A stretch of 64,000 bases of DNA, taken from assembly GCA_904066235.2 (NCBI GenBank), contig CAJFCV020000006.1, positions 12,524,001-12,588,000 of the forward strand, written 5' to 3'. Below the pieces are notes generated by a model. It was not told the origin of the DNA. It was given only the letters and a program-made list of their open reading frames with translations, and made no database searches. Source of the stretch: Bursaphelenchus xylophilus (Eukaryota > Nematoda > Chromadorea > Rhabditida > Aphelenchoididae). The translations under genes and the position numbers were made by a program. Numbering within the stretch: the first letter of the stretch is position 1; each line of letters opens with the position of its first letter. Positions 19,932-31,032 of the stretch are shown here, piece by piece.

Positions 19932-22900
19932 TTACAGCAAATTTCGGACATTCATATCGGCCAAAAAGTGGACAAATCCTGTCTCAAAATAGAGTGACTC
20001 GTTTTGACTGGGAACGTCGATCACCTGGAAGATTGTAAAATACGTAAAACAGTATAGGAGAAAATACTATAAACATCTTTTAATATTGAATTTATTAATC
20101 TTTACCTGATGTAAATTCACTCCATTTCCCAGCAACATCGCCGCGGCATTTTCAAGGAACGGAACGGACATTGAAAGGATCAAATCGACTGTCTAAAAAG
20201 TTGGCACTGTACAACACTTTTTTAGTTTTTTCTTTGAATTTTTGAACATTCGTTGTTCATGGATTACAAATCATTTCCTTAAAATTTCAGCTCACGCCTT
20301 GCTGTAGCAGCCGAGATATTCAACGGACTTTGTCGACTAGAGTTTTCGAAATGCGAAGGCGCTTGTTGAGAAAGACATTTCTGACTTACAATTTGCCTGT
20401 TTTGCTTGGGAATTATAAGTCTGTCGGGGAAATAATGACCACTCTGTCGCATCGAAAAGCGCATTGGCACTTAGAAAACGAATTGTGTCGGTAACCAAAT
20501 TGCGTTTCACTTCTCGATCGGCGCAGCGACATTGTGCTCATTATTTTCCCGACACACCGATAGAATAATTGGGAAAAGTTCCTTATTCTGGCCACAACAA
20601 AGATTCTCCGCGAACTGCGCCCAAGCTTGGGTACTAAAGTTAGGAAAAAAGTCTTCGACCTAGCTGGCACTGAATTACTAGAGTAGCTCTGTAGTTTTAA
20701 GGGTACTAAGGCTATGACGGCATTTAGTTCTACACGGAGGCAATAAGTTTAGTTCCAGACAGGTTTCATCGTATAAAGTGTAAATCGCAGGCTGCGGCCG
20801 TTTTTGAAGGGTAGAGTGGTACGTAAAAAAGAAGGTACCTCACTAACAAAATCCACTGTCCTTTGACAACGATGAATTGAGCCTTCACACCAAATTTGGG
20901 CTAATTCTGAACAGTTTCCGCAAAGTTATACAGTGGCGGTCAAAAAAAACGGCCACCCCAAGATGATGCGCTCTAACGCAGAAGAGAGTGGTCGTAGGAA
21001 GATAAATATGGTATCATTGTAAAGCTTATGGAATACTAAGACGTGTGACTATACGCTTGTGGTACTGTAGTGCTGAAGATTATGACTATTTCCTGAAGTC
21101 GAAAACTGTAACAAAACGGTATCTGTCGTTTCGGACGGTCGTTTCCTTTAACCGGTGCCGTGTTAAAACAAATGTCCATGATGTTCTTGTAAAAAATAAA
21201 ACCTGTTTAAGATTCTACATTCATTGTTTAGCGGCCTCCAAAACGGATTTTTGGAGAAAATTAGGTCAAAAAATTCCATTTTTTGAGTTTTCTTATCAGA
21301 AGGGGCACAATTTTAATAAAAGTGGGCAGTCTTACACACGAATACGATCAATACCGTCTGCAGTATTGCCTCGGATTATCAAAACAACGGCACAAACCCA
21401 AAAAAAAATTTGGCCGGGCATGTTGATGACTATGAACAAGGTCATCAACCTTGACTGATGCCTGAGGGCATATGTATAAAGTAAAAAATACTGGAATTGG
21501 TGTGTATTGATATAGCTATCCTAGTCCAGTCCCATATGGTGGCAATTTCTAACATACACCGCGTTTAAAGCAAAATAATTATGGGTGGCCATTTTTTTTT
21601 TGACCAGGCCAAAAGAACATATTGCTCCAGTACGTGCTAGGCCAGCACTACAGTACCACAAGCGTATAGTCACACGTCTTAGTATTCCATAAGCTTTACA
21701 ATGATACCATATTTATCTTCCTACGACCACTCTCTTCTGCGTTAGAGCGCATCATCTTGGGGTGGCCGTTTTTTTTGACCGCCACTGTAAGTTGTGGCCA
21801 GAATAAGGAAGTTTTATCGAGTAATTTTATCTAAATTTGTACCTGCCGGAAGTTTAAAACCGACGGCTAAACTCTGTAGAAAACACCCCAAAATTTGACA
21901 AAGATCAGTCCACTGCATCTTCAACAATACCCTTTTAAGTTCAGCTTACTTTTTGCGAAATCCCCACAATTTTCGAGCTGATCAGCTGGCCCCTGCTTCG
22001 ATGCAGATTCAAATTCACATCCAAGTTTTTCTCGGTCAGCGAAGCTTGAACAATAGCTTCTCCGGCAATCTCAATCTGCACCACCGGCTCTTGATTCGGA
22101 TGTTTTACGGCTTTCGCCCCAACCACAGCGTCATTATATACATCGAGGACATTCAAAACCTCATCGATTTTCTGGTAGAGTCCAAAAGTTACGTTCAGAT
22201 ATATCAGCGCTCGATTTGTCACCAATTTAACGACCGGCGGCTCGTTGGTGAACACCTCGGCATATAAGGCCGATTTCCCGAGCGAATGACGGAGTTCTGG
22301 GACGATCTTGCCGAGGCATAGGAGATCACAGTCGGTTCGAAGGAATGGCGAACTAATATTTGTGACAAGCTCGCCGCTGAAATGAGCTGTCGACAACATC
22401 TCTTGGAGCAGCGCTTCGTCCATGAAAACCTCGAGAACGTGCGGGGTGTGGGGAATTTCTGGAAAAGGAAAGGTGAATTAATAGTCGATGCCTCTGTAAA
22501 GCAAGGACTAAAAATTTCAGGGGTCGGTAAACGCCGTAGGCACTATTTTAAGCAAAATAAATCTGTTGCGACGTCCCAATTTGTATAAAATTTGGCATAC
22601 GAAATATTTGTGCCCCTACCGTGATACATCACGCTGCTGCTGGTCTCCGGAGGCATTGCTGAAACCGCCTCCATTAGAAGTCCATTGCTGAAAAACTGGT
22701 TCTTCATTTGCAAGTCAATGAAATTCTCCGCCGGCCGAATAGCATGCAAACTCTGAATCCATTGGAAATCTTCTCCCAAATTCATCTGAATTCGATGAGG
22801 GACTTTGAGAAGTTGCGTTTTTAGCCAGGTCAGCAGTTTCTCCGATATTATTTTACAATACGCCTGAAGGGAAGGAGATTTTGAAGTAGTTAGCATCTTT

Positions 22901-24314
22901 TCTAATGTAAGGCTGAAATTGGATTACCTGTTCGACTCTGGCTTGCATAATCCGGCCAATCACATTTCGAAACCAATGAAGTATCTCGGCTGCCAAGCTT
23001 CCGGTTAGGCGAAGGTCGAACTCGCCGAATCGCGCAACACATTGATGGACGACCAATTCAACGGAGTTCACGACCTGAAAATGTAAATCAAAGGTGATGT
23101 CTTCGCAGTGGGGAGCTTTGGTTAAAGTTCCGCAGATTGGCCACCAAAAATATCACAAGTCTTGGGAAGATGAAAGGGGCCTGCAACGGACATTCTGTGC
23201 AATAAAAAGTTTGATAGACCTAGGCCGGGTTAGGCTTTGTTTAGGCTTAGCCTAGGTTTAGATTAGCGCTGGGGTAAAAGTTCCTTATTCTGGCCACAAC
23301 TTATTACTTTGTGGAAACTGGTCAGAATTAGCCCAAATTTGGCGTGCAAGCTCAATTCATTGTTGTCAATGCCCGGACAGTGGATTTAGTTGGTGAGGTA
23401 CCTTCTTTTTTACGTACCACCTTACCCTAAGGAACTGTTTCCTTTTTGGGCTATTTTTCCTGGGCACAGCTCGAATTTACTTTTCATTTTTGGGGTGTTG
23501 GCGAATCTGCGCAACTTTTTTCCTGTGAATATTTTACTCGACCGGTTAGATTTGGCCAACTGACCGGTAATTTTTGGTCATCTTTCAAGTCCGACTGATT
23601 ATCAAGTTAATAATCTTTTTTGATCAAGAAAATCTTGACCGAACGTAAATTCCAGAGTTTTTATACCTACATTTACGGCTACACTCGACCGGAAGCCCTT
23701 GATTCGGCCAGTAGCCGTTCCATGAAGCGGAATTCCCAGAGCCGCCAGCACGTTGGAATTAATAAGCCAGTCGGCGTGGATCTGAAATCACAAAGTCTTT
23801 GCGGTAAACACGGATAATGTAATGGCCTGATAATAGTCTGTCGGGAAAATAATGAACACTTTATCGCAAAAAAAATCGCATCGCCGCCGAGAAAATAAAT
23901 TTTCTCAAGACAAAATCAAGTTGCTTTTTAGCTCAGCGACGCGATCGGCGCAGCGCAATTGTGCTCATTATTTTCCCGACAGACTGATATGACTCCTCCA
24001 TTGGATTCTCTTACCTCCGCATCTCCCCCAACTGTTGTCACATAGAGCAGCGAATTGCTATGCGGTCGATATTTGATCAGCGGCGGAGCAAACTCCTTAA
24101 TCGCCAAATTGGACAAGATCAGCTCGCCAGACGCCAGCCCTCGCTCAAACCGATGGCTAAAGTTCTCCATTCTCAATTCCTTCAACGTATCGAACATCCA
24201 TTGCCGAGTGTATTCGGCCAGATCGTCCAGTCCAGCGTCATTTATACGTAGGACCATGGAGAAGGTTTGAGGTATGGGTAGTAATAGACAGTAGATAAAT
24301 ACCGGGTATAGCAT
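19932..24314 (-). CDS. BPI/LBP/CETP-family lipid-binding protein, secreted
   Basis: Seven minus-strand exons: 24314-24015, 23781-23671, 23074-22928, 22863-22620, 22458-21950, 20192-20106 and 20024-19932; 496 residues, phases consistent. The start MLYPVFIYCLLLPIPQTFS is a signal peptide. The N-terminal barrel shows RINDAGLDDLAEYTRQWMFD, a typical opening. The pair of Cys and the segment DLRLTGSLAAEILHWFRNVI match the family's disulfide and helix region. The second barrel includes FMDEALLQEMLSTAHFSGEL and ends KTVDLILSMSVPFLENA plus the closing strand. Family members bind lipopolysaccharide or transfer lipids. The exon 2 donor (AAT|GTAGGT at 23670) is the least certain junction. Introns hold two MITEs, an older inverted-repeat element and a Tc1-like insertion. 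Confidence 0.82.
20415..20562. repeat. Palindromic MITE, CTGTCGGGAAAATAATG family (ACCAC type)
   Basis: AAGTCTGTCGGGGAAATAAT is inverted as TTATTTTCCCGACACACCGA. The inner CTCTGTCGCATCG and GCGCAGCGACATTG arms fit the family. It is within an intron of the BPI-like gene. Confidence 0.8.
20570..21815. repeat. Older inverted-repeat element interrupted by a Tc1-like insertion
   Basis: AGTTCCTTATTCTGGCCACA near 20576 is inverted as GTGGCCAGAATAAGGAAGTT near 21793-21812. Text at 20830-20925 (AAGGTACCTCACTAACAAAA, then ATTGAGCCTTCACACC) also matches the solo copy at 23271-23440 in the opposite order. The Tc1-like element at 20931-21787 sits inside it. Confidence 0.55.
20931..21787. mobile_element. 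Tc1/mariner-type non-autonomous element (857 bp)
   Basis: It is bounded by TA dinucleotides (20929-20930 and 21788-21789). Its termini CAGTGGCGGTCAAAAAAAAC are perfectly inverted at the right end, and the inverted repeats extend about 145 bp. Terminal CAGTG with TA duplication is diagnostic of the Tc1/mariner superfamily. The interior has a 137-codon open frame (21045-21458) with no recognisable DD(E/D) motif, so the copy is judged non-autonomous. Confidence 0.85.
23271..23440. repeat. Solo fragment of the TTCCTTATTCTGGCCACAAC element
   Basis: AAAGTTCCTTATTCTGGCCA, GGTCAGAATTAGCCCAAATT and GGTGAGGTACCTTCTTTTTT match sequences flanking the Tc1-like insertion at 20570-20930 and 21790-21815. 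It is in an intron of the BPI-like gene. Confidence 0.55.
23832..23990. repeat. Palindromic MITE, CTGTCGGGAAAATAATG family (AACAC type)
   Basis: TAGTCTGTCGGGAAAATAAT and GTGCTCATTATTTTCCCGAC, then AGACTGATAT, bound it. The inner CGCATCGCCGCCGAGAAAAT is conserved. It lies in intron 1 of the BPI-like gene. Confidence 0.85.
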
Positions 24315-24462
24315 TCTTAACTCATCGGGGGTGATTTTACGCCATCTTGAGAGATTTTCCGACAATTTTAGTGATAAAAAGATAGTAAAAATTTATTGTA
24401 TTACTAGAAAAATAAACTGTAAAATATAGGAAAATACAGGTAATGTGGGAAATAGAAGGCTA

Positions 24463-24760
24463 ACAATTACCAGCCAAAGGTCAGAAACAGAGCGTCGCGG
24501 AGAAACTGAACCAGGATCACTGCAAACAATAAGGGGATTACTCGGTAAACACCGAAACATTTATAGGTTAGGGTCGTGTCGCGTCGGGAAAAGTGAAAAT
24601 TCGCATTGTCCGAAACGAGAATGGACTTCGGAAAGAGGTCGACTGGTTTCTGAGACGGAAAAGAGACAGGCTTACATACATACATCTTGGTCTTGGGGTC
24701 AAAAAAGTCCGAAATTTGCTCAACCAACTCCAGGGAAATCGGAGTTGGTGAAGTCGCAAT
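24463..24760 (-). CDS. Possible small single-pass membrane protein
   Basis: A minus-strand frame reads IATSPTPISLELVEQISDFF, then DPKTKMY and on to CFGVYRVIPLLFAVILVQFL and a stop (24467). One C-terminal hydrophobic segment is present. A splice acceptor-like TTCCAG lies just upstream (about 24763). A 30-nt in-frame GTATGT...CTCAG could be an intron but is shorter than others here. No start codon is assigned; an ATG may lie in an unseen upstream exon or be supplied after trans-splicing. I do not recognise the protein. Confidence 0.35.
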
Positions 24761-24892
24761 TCTGGAACTATTTTTTTAACTCCCAATGAATTCTGACGAT
24801 GTTGAGTATAGATGAACGTTAAATTGTTTGAATAAAATCTTTGTTTTCGTAGCCTGCGTTTTCTTAAAAGCTCAACAACTTTCTGAGAGAAT

Positions 24893-25237
24893 GATCTCCA
24901 ACCTCGGCCTCAACAACCCGTGGATCCTGAAGCTGCCCTACAACGGCAACAAGACCTCGAAGCTTTTTCAAAGAAATTTTCGCTTTTGTTGACTCAAAGT
25001 TCAACAACATATGAGAGAAAATGATTGCAGTCAAATCGCCCAATCCATATGCTACATTGAGGCATTCTTGATGGAGAAGATGCGTCTCGAGGAGCCAGGA
25101 GTCACCGACCATTTCTACACCGTGCAACAGTTGCGCAACGCATTCTTTGATCTGTGGGTAGCCGGACAAGAATCGACCAGTGCCACGATTCCATGGCTAT
25201 TCGCCTACCTGATCATGAACCCCGACGTTCATTTTAA
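24893..25237 (+). pseudogene. Inverted partial copy of the neighbouring P450 exon 3
   Basis: On the plus strand this matches the minus-strand P450 exon 3 from about 26305 down to 25963. The shared peptide includes LGLNNPWIL, MRLEEPGVTDHFYTVQQLRN and DLWVAGQESTSATIPW. Relative to the parent there is a 1-nt insertion after AAGCTTTT (about 24966) that shifts the frame to a TGA, several substitutions, and loss of everything after NPDV. It covers helix I but not the ExxR or haem-binding regions, so it cannot make an enzyme. Confidence 0.8.
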
Positions 25238-25437
25238 TAAGTAAAAAAAGATTGACCAAGGCATTTCAAACCTAGAGAACATGACAATTACACCTTAAAT
25301 TTCCTCAACAACACAAATTGATTCCTCTGTCCGAAATTCCTTCTACAATTTATTGAAAACCATTTCACAATGTACACGTCCTGTTATTTCACTCGTTTCA
25401 CAACCTCTTCTTATTAATTTAATATCTTCAACTCTCT

Positions 25438-27129
25438 CTAGGCATACGATGGAACACGCCTCTCCACTTTCACCGTATACGGATGAATTTCCGTCGCATT
25501 ACCGGCCAATTTTTTCATCGATGGGAGTTTCTCTCCCACCGACACTTTGTATCGATTAAACAGATTGGCCGTGAAGTCGAAGATCTCCATCATGGCCATG
25601 CCCTCTCCGTAACACACTCGTCTTCCTATTGAGAACGGAAGGAACTCTTTGATTGATCGGATATGCCCCGACTCGTCGATGAATCGGTCCGGATTGAACT
25701 TCTTTGGCTCCGGGAAGGCCACCGGATCCTGCATAATCACCGAGACTTGCGGCACTACCGTTGTCTGCTTTGGCAAGACATACCCTTCAACCTCGACCTC
25801 TTTCCCCGTCGCATGCAGGATGTTCTGCGCGATCACATTCCCGCAACGCTGCGCCTCCATTATGACGGCGTTGGTGTAGGGCAGAGAGGGACGATCGGCC
25901 GTGGTGATCATGCGGTCGCTGGCAATGACTTTGTCCAACTCCTCCTGCATTTTGGTCTGAACGTCGGGGTTCATGATCAGGTAGGCGAATAGCCATGGAA
26001 TCGTGGCACTGGTCGATTCTTGGCCGGCTACCCACAGGTCAAAGCATGCGTTGCGCAACTGTTGCACGGTGTAGAAGTGGTCGGTGACTCCCTGCTCCTC
26101 GAGACGCATCTTCTCGATCAAGAATGCGTCAATGTAGTCTTTGGGTTCGGCGATTTGACTGTAGTCGTTCTCTCGCAAGTGTTGTTGAACTTTTGAGTCA
26201 ACAAAGGCGAAAATTTCTTTGAAAAGCTTCAAGGTCTTGTTGCCGTTGTCGCCAATGTAGGGCAGCCTCAGGATCCACGGGTTGTTGAGACCGAGGTTCG
26301 AGAGCGCGGATGTGGCGACTTCCACGGCTTCGGTGGTGAGATCTCTCATGTAGTAGAACTCTTCTTCTTTTTTCTGAAAGATAACACATATTTATACACT
26401 CTTCTTATTATTATTATACTCTGCAATTGTAATTTTTAGCTGTCAAAATGACGGCTTATAATTAAAGATGGAGTTCTTACCGACTGAGTGAAACTGTAGC
26501 CGCAAACGATCATATTTGTGATAGATCCCACTGCCATGTTGGTCAGCCTGATAAGATCTTGCTCCTTGGCGCCCTTTTTGATACCCTCGTCGATTCTGTC
26601 AAACATGTATTGAACTTCATTGAGAACCTAAAAATTCAATATAAGAGGTACCAAATCACTGATTTTTAAACAAAAATTTGTCAAAAATTCTCCAGCCTAC
26701 ATTATTCTCCATCTCATTTTTCCCAACTCCAAACGAATTCAAGATTTTCATCGCGAATTTCCGCTGGTCCTTCCACAACGCACCCGACGTAAAAGCGACT
26801 CCGAACTGCCCGCCTCTCAACAACATGTCGAATTTGGGGACTTGTGGACGATCCGCAAAGTCCTCTCCTCGCTTGATAAAGTACTCATGCACCTTTTCGT
26901 AGCTGTTGAACGAAACGAACGGGATTTCTCCCAACCAGTACGTGTAGACTGGGCCATACTTCTCCTTCCACTCCTGGAATTTGTCCTCCCAGCGCTCGGC
27001 GCGCTTCAATTCCAAGATGTTGCCGACAATGGGCCACGGCGTAGGGCCTGGAGGAAGATTGCGGCGCTTCCAATAGAAATTGTAGAACGAAAGGAGAACG
27101 ATGAAGCCGACAAAAAGAGCGAAAATCAT
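25438..27129 (-). CDS. Cytochrome P450, CYP2-clan type
   Basis: Three minus-strand exons: 27129-26701, 26627-26481 and 26373-25438, all phase 0; 503 residues, the normal size. The N-terminal anchor MIFALFVGFIVLLSFYNFYW is followed by the proline hinge NLPPGPTPWPIVGN. Helix I contains AGQESTSATI with the conserved acid-Thr pair. The K-helix ExxR is EAQR, the meander is FNPDRF, and the haem loop is FSIGRRVCYGEGM with the Cys ligand. It is predicted to be an ER-bound monooxygenase using P450 reductase. Nematode members of this clan act on xenobiotics or fatty acids; the substrate is unknown. A frame-shifted inverted copy of part of exon 3 lies directly downstream. Confidence 0.93.
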
Positions 27130-28187
27130 TGCAGTTTGGGGTGATCAAGAGATTGCAGGGGAGAAATGTACAAAGGTTTGGCCTTAACCACCTGAAAATT
27201 TAATATAATGATGACGTCATCGTCAACAAAGAGATAATGGAACGCGAGATTTACCATCGAATTAGGTCAAGGGGAAATTAAACCTCAAAAAATCCCCCTA
27301 ATTGTTTTTACAAGTACCGTAATCTCTATGTTACATTTACACCTTTACTTAAAGTCCTTTGTAAATTAACAAAAAAGAATTCGACATTTTCTCAGCTGCC
27401 TCCACTTCCCCATTTTATAGCCACGACTAATACGGTTTTGTTGGTCTTAATTAACCCGCCTCTCAACGCCTTGTTAATGTCCGTTAAGTAAGTTCGCAAA
27501 TTGAAACATTGCCACTTTCCGTGGGGGCTTGAACGTACCCGGCCGTTACTGTAAATTAGTGTAAGCGTTGTTCAGATCTTCAAACAAGACGTAAACGTCA
27601 AGAGTTGAGGCAGATTCTGGGAATTCGCCGGAGCAAAGTTGTTGATATGATCGAGTTCAAAAATTGTAGGCTGTCGGAGTTACAGTAGAAAGGCTGTATG
27701 GAACGTAAGGCCCAGTATATGTAAAGCATTTTACGGGCATAAAAGGCGGTACATGTTCTCTGCCAGCTGTTTATCATGCGATGAAGTTTCTTCGTTCTAC
27801 AGAAATATTTTTTTAAATCTTGGGTTTTAACCGCCTTGACGATCAAATTTTGCTTCAAATTGTCCAATTCAACGAAAAACCCAGCCATGGTCCGTTGTAG
27901 GATGCATCAGTGCAAACCAGAGTCGTGATAATTGGTTTTCGACTCAAGATGGAGCCATTCGAACCTGCTCTCGCACACATAGACCAAGACAAGCAAGTCC
28001 GATCCAGTCAAGTCAAAGTCCTTGCATATTCAAATGGAATATCCAGTAACATTCAGACAGCTGGCAAGACAGGAATCAAACCTTCTCTTGGTGAATTACG
28101 CGACCGGGGCTCAAATTAAAAGGTTCTGAAAGAACGAGCTTGGCATGCCGAATCTATCTTACAGCTAGGGAATGTCAATCCAGCTAG
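27130..28187. other. P450 upstream flank and intergenic DNA
   Basis: No supported gene. A minus-strand ATG frame of 96 codons (27888-27598, starting MAGFFVELDNLKQNLIVKAV) has no splice context or recognisable motif and is left uncalled. Confidence 0.4.
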
Positions 28188-28398
28188 GCATGGCTCCGGG
28201 CCGGGCTTTGCAAAATCTTCCGAGCCTAGCCGACAAATTTCTCGGCCCGACCCCGGGCTTCGATTTTTAGGCCCGGCCCGGTTTCTTGAAATCTGAGTTT
28301 TGCCCGGAAAAAAGAAAAAAATAAGCTTTCTCGATAGAATTTTTCATTTTTTCGAACACAATGCTGCCGGGCCGGGCTAGCCCGGTTTTCAGCCATGC
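28188..28398. repeat. GC-rich palindromic repeat (CGGGCCGGGC)
   Basis: GCATGGCTCCGGGCCGGGCT at the left is inverted as GGGCTAGCCCGGTTTTCAGC, then CATGC, at the right, with several GGCCCGGCCCGG tracts between. It is followed at 28420-28460 by a fragment of the CAAGTTTCATCAAAATCTGA dispersed repeat. Confidence 0.6.
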
Positions 28399-28469
28399 TT
28401 AAATCCAAGTATAAATTTGCGCCAAGTTTCATCAAAATCTGAGCGTCAAACACTTCCCTTGTTGGAGAA

Positions 28470-29340
28470 ACCATCGATATATCCAAGCTCAATCCAATTA
28501 TAGCCGCATTAAAAATGAACGACAGTACATTTTTTGACAGTTACAAGGATTTACCTTTGTGCTGTGTGCTTGATCATCTGACTTTATTGACGTCATACAG
28601 TTTTTCGTCCATTAACTTTCTGTTGAGTTCAGAAATCTTACGAAACTGCAAATTAATGGAAAAGTTTCTTTTCTTTACAGTATTTTTGAATCCTTGCCCT
28701 TTCTTACATTGTAAAGAAAATATAATAGAAAAAACGAATTCACAAGACCTTCCATAAATTAAAATGCATTAAACTTTTACCAATAAGGTTATTGCCGACA
28801 AATTCAAAATACGGTAACGTGCATGTTGGAATCAGAAGCTAGCGATGGGCAATTTTAATGCGATAATTGGTAAACGGCAAGTTGCGTAGACTGTCTGTGA
28901 CCGTATGTTGCGAAAGTCCGGAATCACCGTGTAGATGCTTTGGTGTACTTTTCGAAGGTAGCAAACAGATTTTTTTTCGAAAAACGCTTGAGTGGAAAAT
29001 GGACGTGCAGATCACCAAATAATTGTCGAAACGTAAGTAGTTCCACATGTGTACTCTACACCACTGTTATACCGAGATATCGTTGACCCGAAGTGTCGGG
29101 ACGCGCATCCGTTTCATATGCGTGCACTGTAAAAAAGGATTTTCCCATGGGAAAATCAATTCAATCTTCGATAACTCCTCAAAAATTCGACAATTCCTCA
29201 ACAACATTTCGACCGGTCAGGTTTGGTCATCTTAGCCGTCGTGGAAAATCCTCACCGAAAACGACGAGTTTTGACATAAGAAATTCTGAAAAGGCCGTAT
29301 GTGTAACAATTTTATTCGGTTTTGATGAATACCGTCTCTA
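28470..29340. other. Intergenic, no gene seen
   Basis: Short open frames are present but lack splice context or recognisable protein motifs. Confidence 0.4.
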
Positions 29341-31032
29341 TTACATAATGTAACCTTTCAAGTAAACAGCGATATAACCAAGGATATAATAGATGACGGT
29401 AAGGCTCGAAATCGCCGGTCCATTATTCGCAATCATGGGTTCGATCACGCTGTTCATCTCTAATTCCTCCGTGTCCTCCTCGATTTCAATGATTTTTGAG
29501 GCGGGACCGGCCGGGACCGGCTTCAGAGTGGTGGTGGTTGGTGGTGGGCGGGGTGTGGTCGTTGGGACGGGAGTTGTGAACTGTGTGACGAAGTCGTTAA
29601 AGGGATCGTTCGGCTGGATAATAGGCAGGATACCGCGTCTTCTGTATTTGGTACGTGGATAAGACGGCGTCCTAAAAAATCTTTTTGCAAACTTCCGATA
29701 GAGAACTAAAGTGAAATGCTTACCACCAAAACTGTATTCCATGCGTTACGATGCCCTCAACATTGGGGAAGTCGAAAATCACGCTAAAAATTCCAACTTA
29801 GCCAACACAAAATTTCACTTACTTCGGAGCAGTCTTCTTGTGCCGAATACGGTACATCGGAAGCATTTCGCAGTATCTTCTAAACGTAGGCATAAAAACG
29901 GAGCCGGATAACTTACTGAAACCAAAAGGTCTCCAGAACCAGGTCGTCGCAGGTAAAGCCCACTGGGTAATCTTGCAGGTCCAAGGATTCCGTCTTGATA
30001 TCCAGCGAACAGTACTTATCAGGTCTCTGAAATACGAAAATGCACACAGGCCTAGTTAGTAGTATTACTTTTCCCAAACTTACAAAGCATTGCTTGAGGA
30101 TCAGAGCTAGAAAATCGATGTCAATGTGTTCGTTGGGGATGTCCTCGGGGTGGATCAGGCCAACATTGTGCTCTAAAAGTAGTCCTGGTCTGTCTTTGTC
30201 GAGTTCAAAGGGCCCCTTCTTCTCGTAGAGAACTCTAAAGTCGACGGCTTTCGTCGGATTGATGAACAGGTACTCCTTGTAGACAAAGGCGCGCTTCACT
30301 TCGTCAAGGGACAACGCGGAATCCAGCACCGTTTGGATGCGATAAACATCCTCATTTTGTTGTTTAGCGATTGGGTTTCTGGAGAATTACGCATACAGTT
30401 CAATCGGGGCTGACCGACAACGCGGGTCCTCAAGTTTTTGTTTCTCCTGACTAAAGACTGGCCTACCTTCCCATCGAGACAATCTCTACGCTGTTCGTGA
30501 ACAGCTGTGCGAAGAACTGCGGGTCATGGCTGGATGGGATCTGATGGCGGGAAGACCAACTGAGGGGTGGTCTATTGCTAAACTGTTTCTTGTATTTTCT
30601 GAATAGAATCTCCACAATGACGTGGAAAAAATCTTACAAACGCAAGCCCGTCTTCCGCTGCACACCATCATGCGTGTATTTTTCTCCGCCTTCGTATCCT
30701 AAATTTGTCCATAAACTGATGTGCAACACAAAACTCACTCGATACAACGCTCATGTAATCGAACGGATTAACGTAGTCCTGAAAATACAGAGATTATTCG
30801 CTCATTTCGGCACGGGTTCTCTCCCCATTACACTTACAGAATGGTCCTCCACGTAAACGGTGAAGTTCTTCACGCCCAGTTCGATACAGATCTCGCCTTG
30901 CTTGCACGCAGGCTTAGTGATGTTGTTTCCATTGACTGAGTAATGACCTTTGCAACCTTCCACTACTTGTCCCTGCAGAACATCAACGTTGACGATCAAC
31001 AGCAGGAGCACATAGAGCTGGCAACCTACCAT
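29341..31032 (-). CDS. Nine-exon secreted or membrane-anchored orphan protein
   Basis: Minus-strand exons: 31032-30838, 30778-30739, 30698-30638, 30598-30467, 30378-30084, 30026-29917, 29879-29823, 29783-29724 and 29671-29341; 426 residues with every phase consistent. The N-terminus MVGCQLYVLLLLIVNVDVLQ is a signal peptide. A Cys-containing N-terminal region follows (GCKGHYSVNG, CKQGEICIEL). The middle is globular, with LSLDEVKRAFVYKEYLFINP and YCSLDIKTESLDLQDYPVGF. A Thr/Pro-rich linker (PVPTTTPRPPPTTTTLKPVP) probably bears O-glycans. The C-terminus ends in a hydrophobic stretch (SSLTVIYYILGYIAVYLKGY), either a TM anchor or a GPI signal. I do not recognise the family. Small introns of 39-88 nt with TTTCAG or TTTTAG acceptors support the model strongly. 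Confidence 0.75.

Noticed and set aside
21045..21458. 137-codon frame inside the Tc1-like element as a transposase
   Set aside because: No DD(E/D) motif or helix-turn-helix seen, and it starts within the TIR; treated as non-coding interior.
25649..25992. Plus-strand frames opposite the P450
   Set aside because: Antisense shadows of P450 exon 3.
27598..27888. 96-codon minus-strand frame (MAGFFVELDNLKQ)
   Set aside because: No splice context, no known motif and no neighbouring exon; could be chance.
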